Source: Mycobacterium sp. 852002-51971_SCH5477799-a
GTDB taxonomy: Bacteria; Actinomycetota; Actinomycetes; Mycobacteriales; Mycobacteriaceae
Direction: 5' to 3'
NCBI RefSeq assembly: GCF_001667145.1
Contig: NZ_LZIF01000122.1
Span: forward strand, 1 to 64,000
Length of the DNA: 64,000 nucleotides
The position numbers and the translations under genes were made by a program. Under the pieces are notes generated by a model that did no database searches, was not told where the DNA came from, and worked only from the letters and a program-made list of their open reading frames with translations. Of the stretch, positions 8,085 to 15,884 are shown piece after piece (within the stretch, counting starts at the first letter, position 1; every line of letters begins with the position of its first letter).

Positions 8085-9230
8085 TTAGAGCGACAGGATG
8101 GTCGCCGACGCGGTGCCGGGCGCGCCGTACACCTGGGCCAGGCCGACGCGCGGGTTGCCGGGGACCTGGCGCTCCCCCGCCTCGCCACGCAGCTGCCGCA
8201 CCAATTCGTGCATCTGCCGCAGCCCCGACGCGCCAATCGGCTCGCCGTTGGCGATCAGCCCGCCGTCGGTGTTGACCGGCATCGAGCCGTGGATCTCGGT
8301 GGCGCCGTCGGCCAGCAGCTTCTCCTGCTCACCGTCGGCGCAGAGCCCGGTCTCGGCCATGTGGATGACCTCGTTGCCGGCGTCGGTGTCCTGCAGTTGG
8401 GCGACATCGACGTCCTCGGGCCCGATGCCCGCGGCTTCGTAGGCCGCCTTGGACGCGTACACCGTCGGCGAGACGTCCTCGTCGAGCGGTGCGAAGGTGG
8501 CATGTACCTCGTATGCCCCGAATGTGCGGGTGCGGATCTCACAGGCGCGCACGTACACCGGCTTGTCGGTGAACTTGTGCGCGATGTCCGCGCGGCACAT
8601 GATGACCGCGGCAGCGCCCTCGTCGGGCGCGCAGAACATGTACTGCGTCAACGGGTAGTTGAGTACGGTCGAATTGAGAATCTCCTCGACCGAGATCTCC
8701 TTGCGCCGGAAGGCATTCGGGTTCAGCGCGCCATTGCGGAAGTTCTTGTTGGCCACCCGCGCCAGCGTCTCCTGGGAGATTTTGTGGTCGTGCAAGTACT
8801 TGTTGGCCTTCATCCCGAAGAACTTGGTGGTGACGAACTGACCGTTCTGCGCGTACCACTGTGGCAGCGCCAGCTTGGCGGGGTCGTCGGTGAAGGCTCC
8901 ACGCGGATGCTTGTCCAGCCCGATGGCGATGCCGATGTCGTACTTGCCCAATCGGATGGTGTCCGCGGTCTGCTGAATCGCACTGGCGGCGGTGGCGCAG
9001 GCGTTGAAGACGTTGGTGAAGGTGATGCCGGTCAGTCCGACCAAACGCGTCACCGCGTCCGGGTTGGACACTTCGTGACTGCCACCGAACCCGAACTGGA
9101 TGTCTTTCCACTCCACGCCGGCATCGGCGAGCGCGCTTTGGATGGCTTCGGCGCCCATCTGCATCGCGGTCTTCTCGAACCGGCCGAAGGGATGCAGGCC
9201 CACACCGATGATCGCCACATCGTTGGTCAT
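8085..9230 (-). CDS. Thiolase-fold protein (lipid-transfer / SCP-x type)
   Basis: This 381-residue thiolase-like protein of the lipid-transfer group would cleave or form C-C bonds in acyl-CoA substrates. The nucleophile-type Cys78 is present (NACATAA). The usual GHPxGASG motif reads GEPIGASG at 329-336, with Glu330 in place of the catalytic His, and the C-terminal CxGGG is replaced by YGAPG (368-372). Its upstream neighbour encodes the DUF35 OB-fold partner that normally accompanies such proteins (compare Rv1627c/Rv1628c or Ltp2-ChsH2), so the two probably form a complex. It may work as an aldolase or a non-standard thiolase. Confidence 0.85.
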   Translation of the reverse strand: MTNDVAIIGVGLHPFGRFEKTAMQMGAEAIQSALADAGVEWKDIQFGFGGSHEVSNPDAVTRLVGLTGITFTNVFNACATAASAIQQTADTIRLGKYDIGIAIGLDKHPRGAFTDDPAKLALPQWYAQNGQFVTTKFFGMKANKYLHDHKISQETLARVANKNFRNGALNPNAFRRKEISVEEILNSTVLNYPLTQYMFCAPDEGAAAVIMCRADIAHKFTDKPVYVRACEIRTRTFGAYEVHATFAPLDEDVSPTVYASKAAYEAAGIGPEDVDVAQLQDTDAGNEVIHMAETGLCADGEQEKLLADGATEIHGSMPVNTDGGLIANGEPIGASGLRQMHELVRQLRGEAGERQVPGNPRVGLAQVYGAPGTASATILSL

Positions 9231-9246
9231 CTCAGGCTCCTTCTGT

Positions 9247-9660
9247 CTAGACCGGCTGGAAAGCGAACGTGATGATCTCGTTGCCGTCCGCGTCGGTGGT
9301 GAAAGGCACCATGGTGAGCTCGACCTCCTGGCCGAACGTCAGCTTGGCGGGGTCGTTCTCGGTCAGCCGGCCCTCGACGCGGATCACGTCACCGAGCTGG
9401 ACCAGACCCACGCCGAACGGCACGAAGTCCTTGCCGGTCGGGCCGGCGTACGGGGCCCCGGGCGGGAAGCCCTGCGTGGTCCAAGCGATGACGGTGCCGG
9501 TCCGCGGCAACAGGACGTCGCTCATCGCGCCGCCGCTGCACCGCGGACACCGCTCCTGCACCGGGAAGGTCGTGGCGCTGCAATCGCCGCACCGACTGCC
9601 GATCAGCTGCGGATTCTCGTCGGGCCAGGTTGAGATCTCGGGAGCGAGTGCCTTCTGCAT
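9247..9660 (-). CDS. DUF35 / Zn-ribbon OB-fold protein, partner of the thiolase
   Basis: This 137-residue protein has a rubredoxin-like zinc ribbon (Cys24, Cys27, Cys38, Cys41) followed by an OB-fold acyl-CoA-binding domain. Members act as obligate partners of thiolase-like or hydratase proteins, binding the acyl-CoA. The ATG at 9660 is preceded by a GGAGGA site. It lies 16 nt upstream of the thiolase gene in the same operon. Confidence 0.88.
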   Translation of the reverse strand: MQKALAPEISTWPDENPQLIGSRCGDCSATTFPVQERCPRCSGGAMSDVLLPRTGTVIAWTTQGFPPGAPYAGPTGKDFVPFGVGLVQLGDVIRVEGRLTENDPAKLTFGQEVELTMVPFTTDADGNEIITFAFQPV

Positions 9661-9808
9661 TGAGGGGTCCTCCAGGAACGTCCACGGTGTGCCAAAAGAA
9701 CAATTGTGACTGAAACCGTATAACAGCTTTCCGAAAAGTGGAAACCACATTCTCATCATCGGGAGGACGGGCGAACCACCCACGGAGGAGCGAAGATATG
9801 GTGGGCCC

Positions 9809-10102
9809 ATGACGGTCACGGTGATACTTGAGCTCAGGTTTAAGCCGGACGAGGTCGCTGCGGGGCGCGAGCTGATGGGCCGGGCGCTACAGGACACTCG
9901 GGCATTCGACGGCAACGTGCGCACCGACGTGCTTGTCGACGAGGACGACGAAGCGCACTGGCTCATCTACGAAATCTGGGAGAAGGTCGAAAACGACGAG
10001 GCCTATCGCGCGTTTCGCGCCGGCGAAGGCAAGCTGACTCAGCTCCCTCCGCTGCTGGCCGCGCCTCCGGTCAAGACCAGGTACATCACCAGCGACGTGT
10101 AG
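9809..10102 (+). CDS. Antibiotic biosynthesis monooxygenase (ABM) domain protein
   Basis: This 97-residue dimeric alpha-beta-barrel protein has the typical ABM features: an N-terminal strand TVTVILELRFKP, FDGNVRTDVLVDEDD, and the WLIYEIWE strand. ABM proteins include cofactor-free quinone-forming monooxygenases and heme-degrading enzymes; the substrate here is unknown. It ends 4 nt before the convergent flavin monooxygenase. No good ribosome-binding site sits at the usual distance; GGAGGAG at 9784-9790 is 18 nt away, so the start is less certain. Confidence 0.75.
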   Translation: MTVTVILELRFKPDEVAAGRELMGRALQDTRAFDGNVRTDVLVDEDDEAHWLIYEIWEKVENDEAYRAFRAGEGKLTQLPPLLAAPPVKTRYITSDV

Positions 10103-10106
10103 CGCG

Positions 10107-11159
10107 CTAGCTGCGCCACCGGCTCACCGAGCCCGCCATGGCCCCGAAAAGCGGGTCGGGGAGCAGCCGAAGCGCCCGGTTTCGAGCGCTCTCCAGGGCG
10201 GCGCTTTCCGGGGCGGTGAATCGGGAGCCCGCTTTCGACGCGCCGTACAACGCAAGCATGCGCAGCCATCGTCGTGACAGACCGGAAGTGCCGTGCCGCG
10301 CCAGCGTGATCGCGTCTTCCATGGCCAGGGCTGCGCCTTGACCGAATGTGGGACGCATGCCGTGTGCGGCGTCACCGAGCAGCACGACCTTGCCTCGGAC
10401 GAGTCGGCGGGGTGGTCGGGCCTCAAAGATCTCCGGTGTGATCATTTCGCCGTCCGTCGCGGCGTCGATCAGAGCCGGCAAGGGTTCGGGCCAGTCGCGG
10501 AACGCCTGCAAGTCCGCGTGCCGGTGTCGGGTACCGCCGTAGACGTAGGTGCGACCGTCGACCAATGGCAAGATGCCAAAATCCGCTGCGCGGCCCCAAA
10601 TCGGGCCGAAACCTGTATCGAGTTCGCGGTCAGTTATCCAGGCCCAGCCGGTGATGCCGGTCGGGCGCGGCGACGGCGCGTCGGCAAACATCAACTTCCT
10701 TGTGACGCTTCGCACCCCGTCGGCACCGATAATTAGATCGAACCGCGCGGCGCGGCCATCGACGACGACGGACCCGTCGACACCGATAGCGCCAACGCTG
10801 GACGAGTACTGCACACATTGTGCGGGCAGCGCCGCGGCCAACCAGGCGATCAGCTGAGCGCGCGGAACAGTCGCGAACTCATCACCTCCGGTGAGTTGTG
10901 CAAGGGTGCGTCTGACCAGCACGCGCCCGTCACGAGCACGTACGGTGGCCGCCATCCGGGACCACGGGTCGGTCGCTACGCGGTTCCGTACACCCAGAAT
11001 TGACAAGCACGCCAACGCGTTTGGGGCGAGCGCGATGGCTCCGCCCATTGCGGAGGGTTCGGGCGTCTTCTCGAATACCGTGACGTCGTGGCCGTCCTGC
11101 CGGAACGCGATGGCAGCCGCCAAACCCGCGAAGCCTCCGCCGACGATCCCCACCCTCAT
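10107..11159 (-). CDS. FAD-dependent monooxygenase (class A type)
   Basis: This 350-residue flavoprotein has GGGFAG at residues 7-12, the DLIIGADGVRS segment, and the GDAAHGMRP FAD-binding motif, as in salicylate hydroxylase/TetX-like monooxygenases. The ATG at 11159 places the Rossmann motif at the extreme N-terminus as expected; a longer in-frame start is less likely. It lies about 60 nt after the LLM oxidoreductase on the same strand and may be co-transcribed with it. The substrate is unknown. Confidence 0.83.
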   Translation of the reverse strand: MRVGIVGGGFAGLAAAIAFRQDGHDVTVFEKTPEPSAMGGAIALAPNALACLSILGVRNRVATDPWSRMAATVRARDGRVLVRRTLAQLTGGDEFATVPRAQLIAWLAAALPAQCVQYSSSVGAIGVDGSVVVDGRAARFDLIIGADGVRSVTRKLMFADAPSPRPTGITGWAWITDRELDTGFGPIWGRAADFGILPLVDGRTYVYGGTRHRHADLQAFRDWPEPLPALIDAATDGEMITPEIFEARPPRRLVRGKVVLLGDAAHGMRPTFGQGAALAMEDAITLARHGTSGLSRRWLRMLALYGASKAGSRFTAPESAALESARNRALRLLPDPLFGAMAGSVSRWRS

Positions 11160-11219
11160 GAACAAACACCACTGCCCTCGGTAGGTGCGTGGAAGCGTCG
11201 GCACAACACGGGGACCGCC

Positions 11220-12209
11220 CTAAGTCAGCGCGGGTATGACTTGGCTTTCGAACATCTCGATACCGGAACGGTCGTAGGCAGCCTCGGGGAAGTAGCAGAT
11301 GGCGTACTCGCACCCGAGGTCGCGGATCTTCGCGAGCCGTTCGATCACTTGGGCCGGTGTGCCCGTCGCCGAGTCCGGTCCGCTGGTGCCGGCGATCATC
11401 GCATCCGCCGAAGCCTCGCCCACACAGCCCACCAGCCGGTCCCGGACTCGTTGCAGCCGCTCTTTGACATCGGCCTCGGAGCTGCCCACGATCGCATTGA
11501 TGTTGACGGAACGCACAATCGCATGGAAGTCGGTGCCCACGCTGCGGCAGTGCTCGGCCAGGACCTCGGACTTGTGCGCGAACGCCTCCGGCTCTGGCGT
11601 GAAATTCGTGTACTGCGCGTATTGGGCGGCGATGCGCAACGTCACCTTCTCACCTCCGCCGGCAATCCATAGCGGAATTCCGTTTTCCCGCAAGGGCTTC
11701 GGCGCAACGATTGCTCCGTCAACCTGGTAGTGCTTGCCATCGAAGCTGACCTTGCCATCGCGCCAGGCCTCACGCATGATCTGTACGCCTTCGTCGAGCC
11801 GACCCAACCGCACGCCCGCCGACGGGAATCCGTAACCGTAAGCGCGCCATTCGTGTTCGTACCAGCCACCACCGATCCCCATCTGAACCCGGCCACCGGA
11901 GATGATGTCGGCGGTCGCGGCGATTTTGGCGAGGTAGACGGGGTTGCGGTAGCTCATCGCCGTGCACATCTGGCCGAGTTTGATCCGCGATGTGGTGGCC
12001 GCATATGCCGCCATCAACGACCAGGCCTCGTGGGTAGCTTCACCCGTTGGCACCGGAACCGTGTGAAAGTGGTCGTAAACCCACAGCGAGTCCCAGGCGC
12101 TGCGGTCTGCGTAGGTGGCCAGGTCGCGCATCACCGCCCAGTGATTTTCGGGTTCGATGCCGACCAGATCCATTCGCCAGCCTTGCGGAATGAAGAGACC
12201 AAAGCGCAT
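11220..12209 (-). CDS. LLM class F420-dependent oxidoreductase
   Basis: This 329-residue luciferase-like TIM-barrel oxidoreductase probably uses F420 (or FMN). It shows LWVYDHFHT near residues 41-49, ISGGRVQMGIGGGW, and KPLRENGIPLWIAGGG, which are typical of the LLM F420 group. The ATG at 12209 gives a standard N-terminus (MRFGLFIPQG). It precedes a flavin monooxygenase, so the pair may act successively on one substrate. Confidence 0.85.
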   Translation of the reverse strand: MRFGLFIPQGWRMDLVGIEPENHWAVMRDLATYADRSAWDSLWVYDHFHTVPVPTGEATHEAWSLMAAYAATTSRIKLGQMCTAMSYRNPVYLAKIAATADIISGGRVQMGIGGGWYEHEWRAYGYGFPSAGVRLGRLDEGVQIMREAWRDGKVSFDGKHYQVDGAIVAPKPLRENGIPLWIAGGGEKVTLRIAAQYAQYTNFTPEPEAFAHKSEVLAEHCRSVGTDFHAIVRSVNINAIVGSSEADVKERLQRVRDRLVGCVGEASADAMIAGTSGPDSATGTPAQVIERLAKIRDLGCEYAICYFPEAAYDRSGIEMFESQVIPALT

Positions 12210-12423
12210 ACCGGGACTGTAGCCCAACGAGCTCATAGCGGATCGATAGCTCGAGTCCAGCCGCCGCCAACGCCCGAGCCCTTCGTATAACGAAGACGTC
12301 ATCGCGGTCGACGACGGTGGCATCAAATGTCAGGGGCAGACCTCTGGCAACATCTTCGCCCAGAACGCTCACGACCAAAGCACTGCCAATGGTGCGGGCA
12401 CGTCCTGTTGCAGTCCCCGCGCC

Positions 12424-12960
12424 TCAGCCACCCAGCGCGTCGAGCGCGGCCGCAACCGACTTCTCGCGCAGCTCTTCGTAAGGCGCGTCGGGAAATTGCA
12501 CGCAGCAATCCTGCAGGCCGCCGAACGCGACCACCGCCCGAGTGGACTGCGCGAGCGTCGGTTTCTTTCCGAACACCAGCCTGGCCAGCCGTTCTCGCCA
12601 CGCCAGCACGGTGTCGATGAGATCGAGGTCGATCAGTGCCGACAGCTCGGTCAACAGCAGCCAGAGTTCCCGGCGGTGCCGATAGTGGAAGTCGAAGTAG
12701 CCCTCCAGCAGCTCGCGCACATCGTTGCGGCCGCGGCCCTCGTGGTCGGCGACGAATCGCTCGCCCTCGTCGATCAGCGGCACCAGGATGCTGCGCACCA
12801 AGTCCTCGCGTGACGGAAAGTGGTAGTACAACGCGGGTTTGGTGATGCCCAACTGGTTCGCGATGTCCTGCAGACTGGTGCGCTGCACGCCGCGCTGCAG
12901 GAAGAGCTCGCGGGCAACCTCTTGGATGCGCTCGCGGGTGTCCGACCGGGGCCTGCTCAC
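12424..12960 (-). CDS. TetR-family transcriptional repressor
   Basis: This 178-residue regulator has an N-terminal helix-turn-helix (TSLQDIANQLGITKPALYYHF, about residues 28-48) and a variable ligand-binding C-terminal part. It is divergent from the flavin monooxygenase at 13040, and the 79-bp gap contains two similar palindromes, so it probably represses itself and that neighbour. The GTG at 12960 is the start. Confidence 0.9.
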   Translation of the reverse strand: MSRPRSDTRERIQEVARELFLQRGVQRTSLQDIANQLGITKPALYYHFPSREDLVRSILVPLIDEGERFVADHEGRGRNDVRELLEGYFDFHYRHRRELWLLLTELSALIDLDLIDTVLAWRERLARLVFGKKPTLAQSTRAVVAFGGLQDCCVQFPDAPYEELREKSVAAALDALGG

Positions 12961-12976
12961 CCACCGAGTTTATCTG

Positions 12977-12994
12977 ACTTACCGATAGGTAAGT
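12977..12994. promoter_or_regulatory. TetR operator, site 1
   Basis: ACTTACC-GATA-GGTAAGT is a palindrome with 7-bp arms between the divergent TetR and monooxygenase genes. It starts 17 bp from the TetR start codon and is the best match for the repressor's operator. Confidence 0.75.
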
Positions 12995-13005
12995 GGGATG
13001 TTAAG

Positions 13006-13021
13006 CTTACCGAACGTTAAG
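13006..13021. promoter_or_regulatory. TetR operator, site 2
   Basis: CTTACC-GAAC-GTTAAG has the same left arm as site 1 and matches in five of six arm pairs. Its centre is 28 bp from that of site 1 and it lies just upstream of the monooxygenase ribosome-binding site (GGAGG, 13030-13034). Confidence 0.65.
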
Positions 13022-13039
13022 TAAGCGTGGGAGGTGATC

Positions 13040-14248
13040 ATGCGGATACTCATCTCTGGCGCCAGCATCGCTGGCCCGGTCCTGGCGTACTGGCTGACCC
13101 GATACGGCTTCGACGTCACTGTCGTGGAGCGCGCACCGACGCTGCGCAAAACCGGTGGCCACGCCGTCGACTTGTTCCGTCCCGCAATGGAAATCTCGAC
13201 GAAGATGGGCGTCCTCCCGCGCATCGAGGCGCGGGCCACCGGAACGGAACGACTGACGATGTACCGGGAAGGGCGAACGAAGGCCATCGAAGTCGACCTC
13301 ACCAAGATCTACGCCGCCACCTCCGATTCGCACGTGGAAATCATGCGCGACGACCTGAGCGAGATCTACTACGACGCCGCCCGCGACGACGTCGAGTACG
13401 TGTTCGGTGACTCGATCACCGCGATGGACCACGACGGCACCGTGACCTTCGAGCGTTCGCCAGCGCGCAGCTTCGACGTCATCGTGGGGGCCGACGGGTT
13501 GCATTCCAACGTTCGGCGCCTGACCTTCGGCGACGACGCCGACTTGACACGATTCCTCGGGGGATACCTGTCGGTGGTGTCAGCACCCAAGGCGCTGGTC
13601 GAATCCGGCGAGATGGTCGGTCACGTCGGCGTCGGACGCTTCGCCGGGATCTACACCGCGGATCACCTGGACGACGCCCGCGCGGTTTTCATGTTCCGTA
13701 GCAAAGACGAATTGGACTACGGCCATCGCGATGCGTTGCGGCAGAAGGAAATACTGCACGACGCGTTCACAGGAATGCACGAACAGGTGGACACTTGGCT
13801 GGCGGAACTCGAGCGCACACCCACCTTCTACTTCGACTCGATCACCCAACTGCGCACCGACCGCTGGTCGCGGCGTCGGGTCACCCTGGTCGGCGACGCC
13901 GGATACTGCCCGGGACCCGCGGTGGGCGGCAGCACCAGTCTCGCCGTCCTCGGCGCCTATGTGCTGGCCGGAGAACTCGCCGAGGCGGATGGCGACCACC
14001 TGCGCGCCTTCGCTGCCTACGAACTACGGATGCACGACCCTGTGCACCGCAGCCGGACTTTCGCCCGCGGCGCCGCCAAAGGCATCATCCCCGGTTCACG
14101 GGTTGGAGTGTGGGCGTTAACCCGTGGAGCCCAGCTGGTCTCGGCGATGCCCGGGTCGCTGTCCCGGACTGTGGCGAAGCTGAATACCAAGGGCATCCGG
14201 ATGCACGATTCGATGCCGGTGCCCGAATACACCGGAAGCGGCGTCTGA
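13040..14248 (+). CDS. FAD-dependent monooxygenase controlled by adjacent TetR
   Basis: This 402-residue class A flavin monooxygenase has an N-terminal GxxxxG dinucleotide motif (ISGASIAGP; the usual second glycine is Ser), DVIVGADGLHS, and the VTLVGDAGYCP motif. The ATG at 13040 lies 5 nt after GGAGG; an in-frame GTG at 13034 falls inside that site. It is divergent from the TetR gene across the two palindromes, suggesting induction by its own substrate or a related compound. It probably shares ancestry with the protein at 6856. Confidence 0.88.
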   Translation: MRILISGASIAGPVLAYWLTRYGFDVTVVERAPTLRKTGGHAVDLFRPAMEISTKMGVLPRIEARATGTERLTMYREGRTKAIEVDLTKIYAATSDSHVEIMRDDLSEIYYDAARDDVEYVFGDSITAMDHDGTVTFERSPARSFDVIVGADGLHSNVRRLTFGDDADLTRFLGGYLSVVSAPKALVESGEMVGHVGVGRFAGIYTADHLDDARAVFMFRSKDELDYGHRDALRQKEILHDAFTGMHEQVDTWLAELERTPTFYFDSITQLRTDRWSRRRVTLVGDAGYCPGPAVGGSTSLAVLGAYVLAGELAEADGDHLRAFAAYELRMHDPVHRSRTFARGAAKGIIPGSRVGVWALTRGAQLVSAMPGSLSRTVAKLNTKGIRMHDSMPVPEYTGSGV

Positions 14249-14264
14249 CAGCATGTCATGTAGG

Positions 14265-14287
14265 GCCGCGGCCCGAGCGGCCGCGGC
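14265..14287 (+). other. Strong GC hairpin between monooxygenase and LLM genes
   Basis: GCCGCGGCC (14265-14273) pairs perfectly with GGCCGCGGC (14279-14287) across a 5-nt loop. No T-tract follows, so it is not a classical terminator; it could attenuate read-through or stabilise the upstream mRNA end. Confidence 0.45.
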
Positions 14288-14315
14288 AGGCGGGCGCCAC
14301 GAAGGGAAGGCTTTC

Positions 14316-15176
14316 ATGGAACTGACCGGTGTCGGAATCTGGAGCAGTCAGCTGCGCTACGGCGACCCGGCCGAATCCGCCGAGGCCGCAGCTGAACTCG
14401 ACGAACTGGGGTTCCCGGCGTTATGGATTCCCGACGTCGGCGGGCCGGTGTTCGACGCGGTGGGGCATCTGCTCGCCGCGACCAAACGGACCGTGATCGC
14501 CACGGGAATCCTGAATCTGTGGATGCATTCGCCCGGCGACGTCGCCGACTCCTACGCGACCCTGACCGCCGAGCACGGTGACCGCTTCCTGCTCGGGATC
14601 GGCGTCAGCCACGCCCCGCTCATCGATGCCGGCGAACCCGGGCGGTACCGCAAACCGCTGGCGGCAACCGCATCCTTCTTAGACGGCCTGGACGCCGCGC
14701 CGCGGCCGGTGCCCACCGAGCGCCTGATACTCGCCGCGCTGGGCCCGAGGATGCTGACTTTGTCGGCGACCCGCGCGGGCGGCGCCCACCCGTACCTCGT
14801 GAGCCCTGTGCACACCGCTTCTGCCCGTTCGACTTTGGGCCCGGGCCCGTTGCTGTTGCCGGAACAGACCGTGATCCTGACCGACAGCGCCGACGAGGCC
14901 CGTCAGATCGGAACCGATTGGCTGCGGGCGTATTTGGCCTTGCCCAACTATGCGAATAATCTTCTGCGCAGCGGCTTCTCCGAAGACGACCTGTCACAGG
15001 TGAGCGATCGGCTGTTCGACGCGATCATCGCGTGGGGTGATGAGGAGGCCATCATGCGCCGCGTCGCCGAGCATCGTTCAGCGGGTGCCGACCACGTCTG
15101 CGTCCAGGTGCTGCGGGCCGATCCCCGGGCATTCCCGCGGGAGGAATGGCGCCGCATCGCCGCAGCCTCCAAGTGA
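14316..15176 (+). CDS. LLM class F420-dependent oxidoreductase
   Basis: This 286-residue luciferase-like protein (MELTGVGIWSSQLRYG...) resembles a mycobacterial F420-dependent subfamily. It has FPALWIPDVGG in the first 45 residues, FLLGIGVSH, and AGGAHPYLV. The ATG at 14316 has a purine-rich GAAGGGAAGG upstream. It follows the TetR-controlled monooxygenase on the same strand after a GC hairpin and may belong to the same inducible unit. Confidence 0.8.
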   Translation: MELTGVGIWSSQLRYGDPAESAEAAAELDELGFPALWIPDVGGPVFDAVGHLLAATKRTVIATGILNLWMHSPGDVADSYATLTAEHGDRFLLGIGVSHAPLIDAGEPGRYRKPLAATASFLDGLDAAPRPVPTERLILAALGPRMLTLSATRAGGAHPYLVSPVHTASARSTLGPGPLLLPEQTVILTDSADEARQIGTDWLRAYLALPNYANNLLRSGFSEDDLSQVSDRLFDAIIAWGDEEAIMRRVAEHRSAGADHVCVQVLRADPRAFPREEWRRIAAASK

Positions 15177-15201
15177 GCCGCCCATGGGCCTAAGGTGAGC
15201 T

Positions 15202-15807
15202 ATGGCTTCCAAACAAACGCTGTTTCGGATCTTTTACCGCATCGGGTTCACCCCATGGGATGGTCATCCCCTCGCGCAGAGCCTGCGGGATCTGGTCGAG
15301 GGAACTGATGACGCCGCGGCGCTGACCGCCGGGTCGGCCTTGGAGGTCGGCTGCGGTACCGGCGACTGCTCCATCTATCTCGCCCAACACGGCTGGAAGG
15401 TCACCGCGGTCGACTTCGTGGCCAAGCCACTCGAACGCGCACGCGCCAAGGCCAGCGCGGCCGGCGCCGCCGTCGACTTCCTTCGGGCCGACGTCACGCA
15501 GCTGAGCCGGGCCGGCATCGGCGCGAACTTCGACCTGATCGTCGACAACGGCTGCCTGCACAACATGAGCGACGCCGATCGCGACGCCTACGTCCGGGAG
15601 ATCAGCGCCCTGGCGGCGCCGGACGCACGGCTGCTGATCGTCGCGTTCGTCCCAGGCGGTCGGGTGGGCGTGCGCGGAATTGACCGCGCCGAGATGGAAC
15701 GACGATTCACGCAGAGCTGGACGCTGTTGTCGGCCGGCGCGGAACGCGAGCTCGACCGCGCCGAGAAGACGCCGGCGTGGTACTACCTATTCCAAAGGCG
15801 CCGTTAG
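15202..15807 (+). CDS. Class I SAM-dependent methyltransferase
   Basis: This 201-residue protein has the SAM-binding motif LEVGCGTGD near residue 48, the acidic residue motif VTAVDFV, and a post-I region FDLIVDNGCLHNM. The acceptor substrate is unknown. It starts 25 nt after the LLM gene on the same strand, with AAGG a few bases upstream of the ATG. It ends just before a bidirectional terminator facing fadB. Confidence 0.85.
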   Translation: MASKQTLFRIFYRIGFTPWDGHPLAQSLRDLVEGTDDAAALTAGSALEVGCGTGDCSIYLAQHGWKVTAVDFVAKPLERARAKASAAGAAVDFLRADVTQLSRAGIGANFDLIVDNGCLHNMSDADRDAYVREISALAAPDARLLIVAFVPGGRVGVRGIDRAEMERRFTQSWTLLSAGAERELDRAEKTPAWYYLFQRRR

Positions 15808-15830
15808 CTTTTCGCGGCCACCCCACGCAG

Positions 15831-15865
15831 AAGCCCCCGAAACGTCCGTTGTTCCGGGGGCTTTT
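15831..15865. terminator. Bidirectional intrinsic terminator between methyltransferase and fadB
   Basis: AAGCCCCCG (15831-15839) pairs with CGGGGGCTT (15855-15863) across a 15-nt loop, followed by TTTT on the plus strand. It sits in the 77-bp gap between convergent genes. Confidence 0.75.
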
Positions 15866-15884
15866 GCGCCTGCGTGATGCAGGA

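Noticed and set aside
12210..12423. Possible coding stretch (LVVSVLGEDVARGLPLTF) on the minus strand upstream of the LLM gene
   Set aside because: It looks codon-biased but has no recognised family or clear start and overlaps the beginning of the LLM gene. Not reported as a gene.
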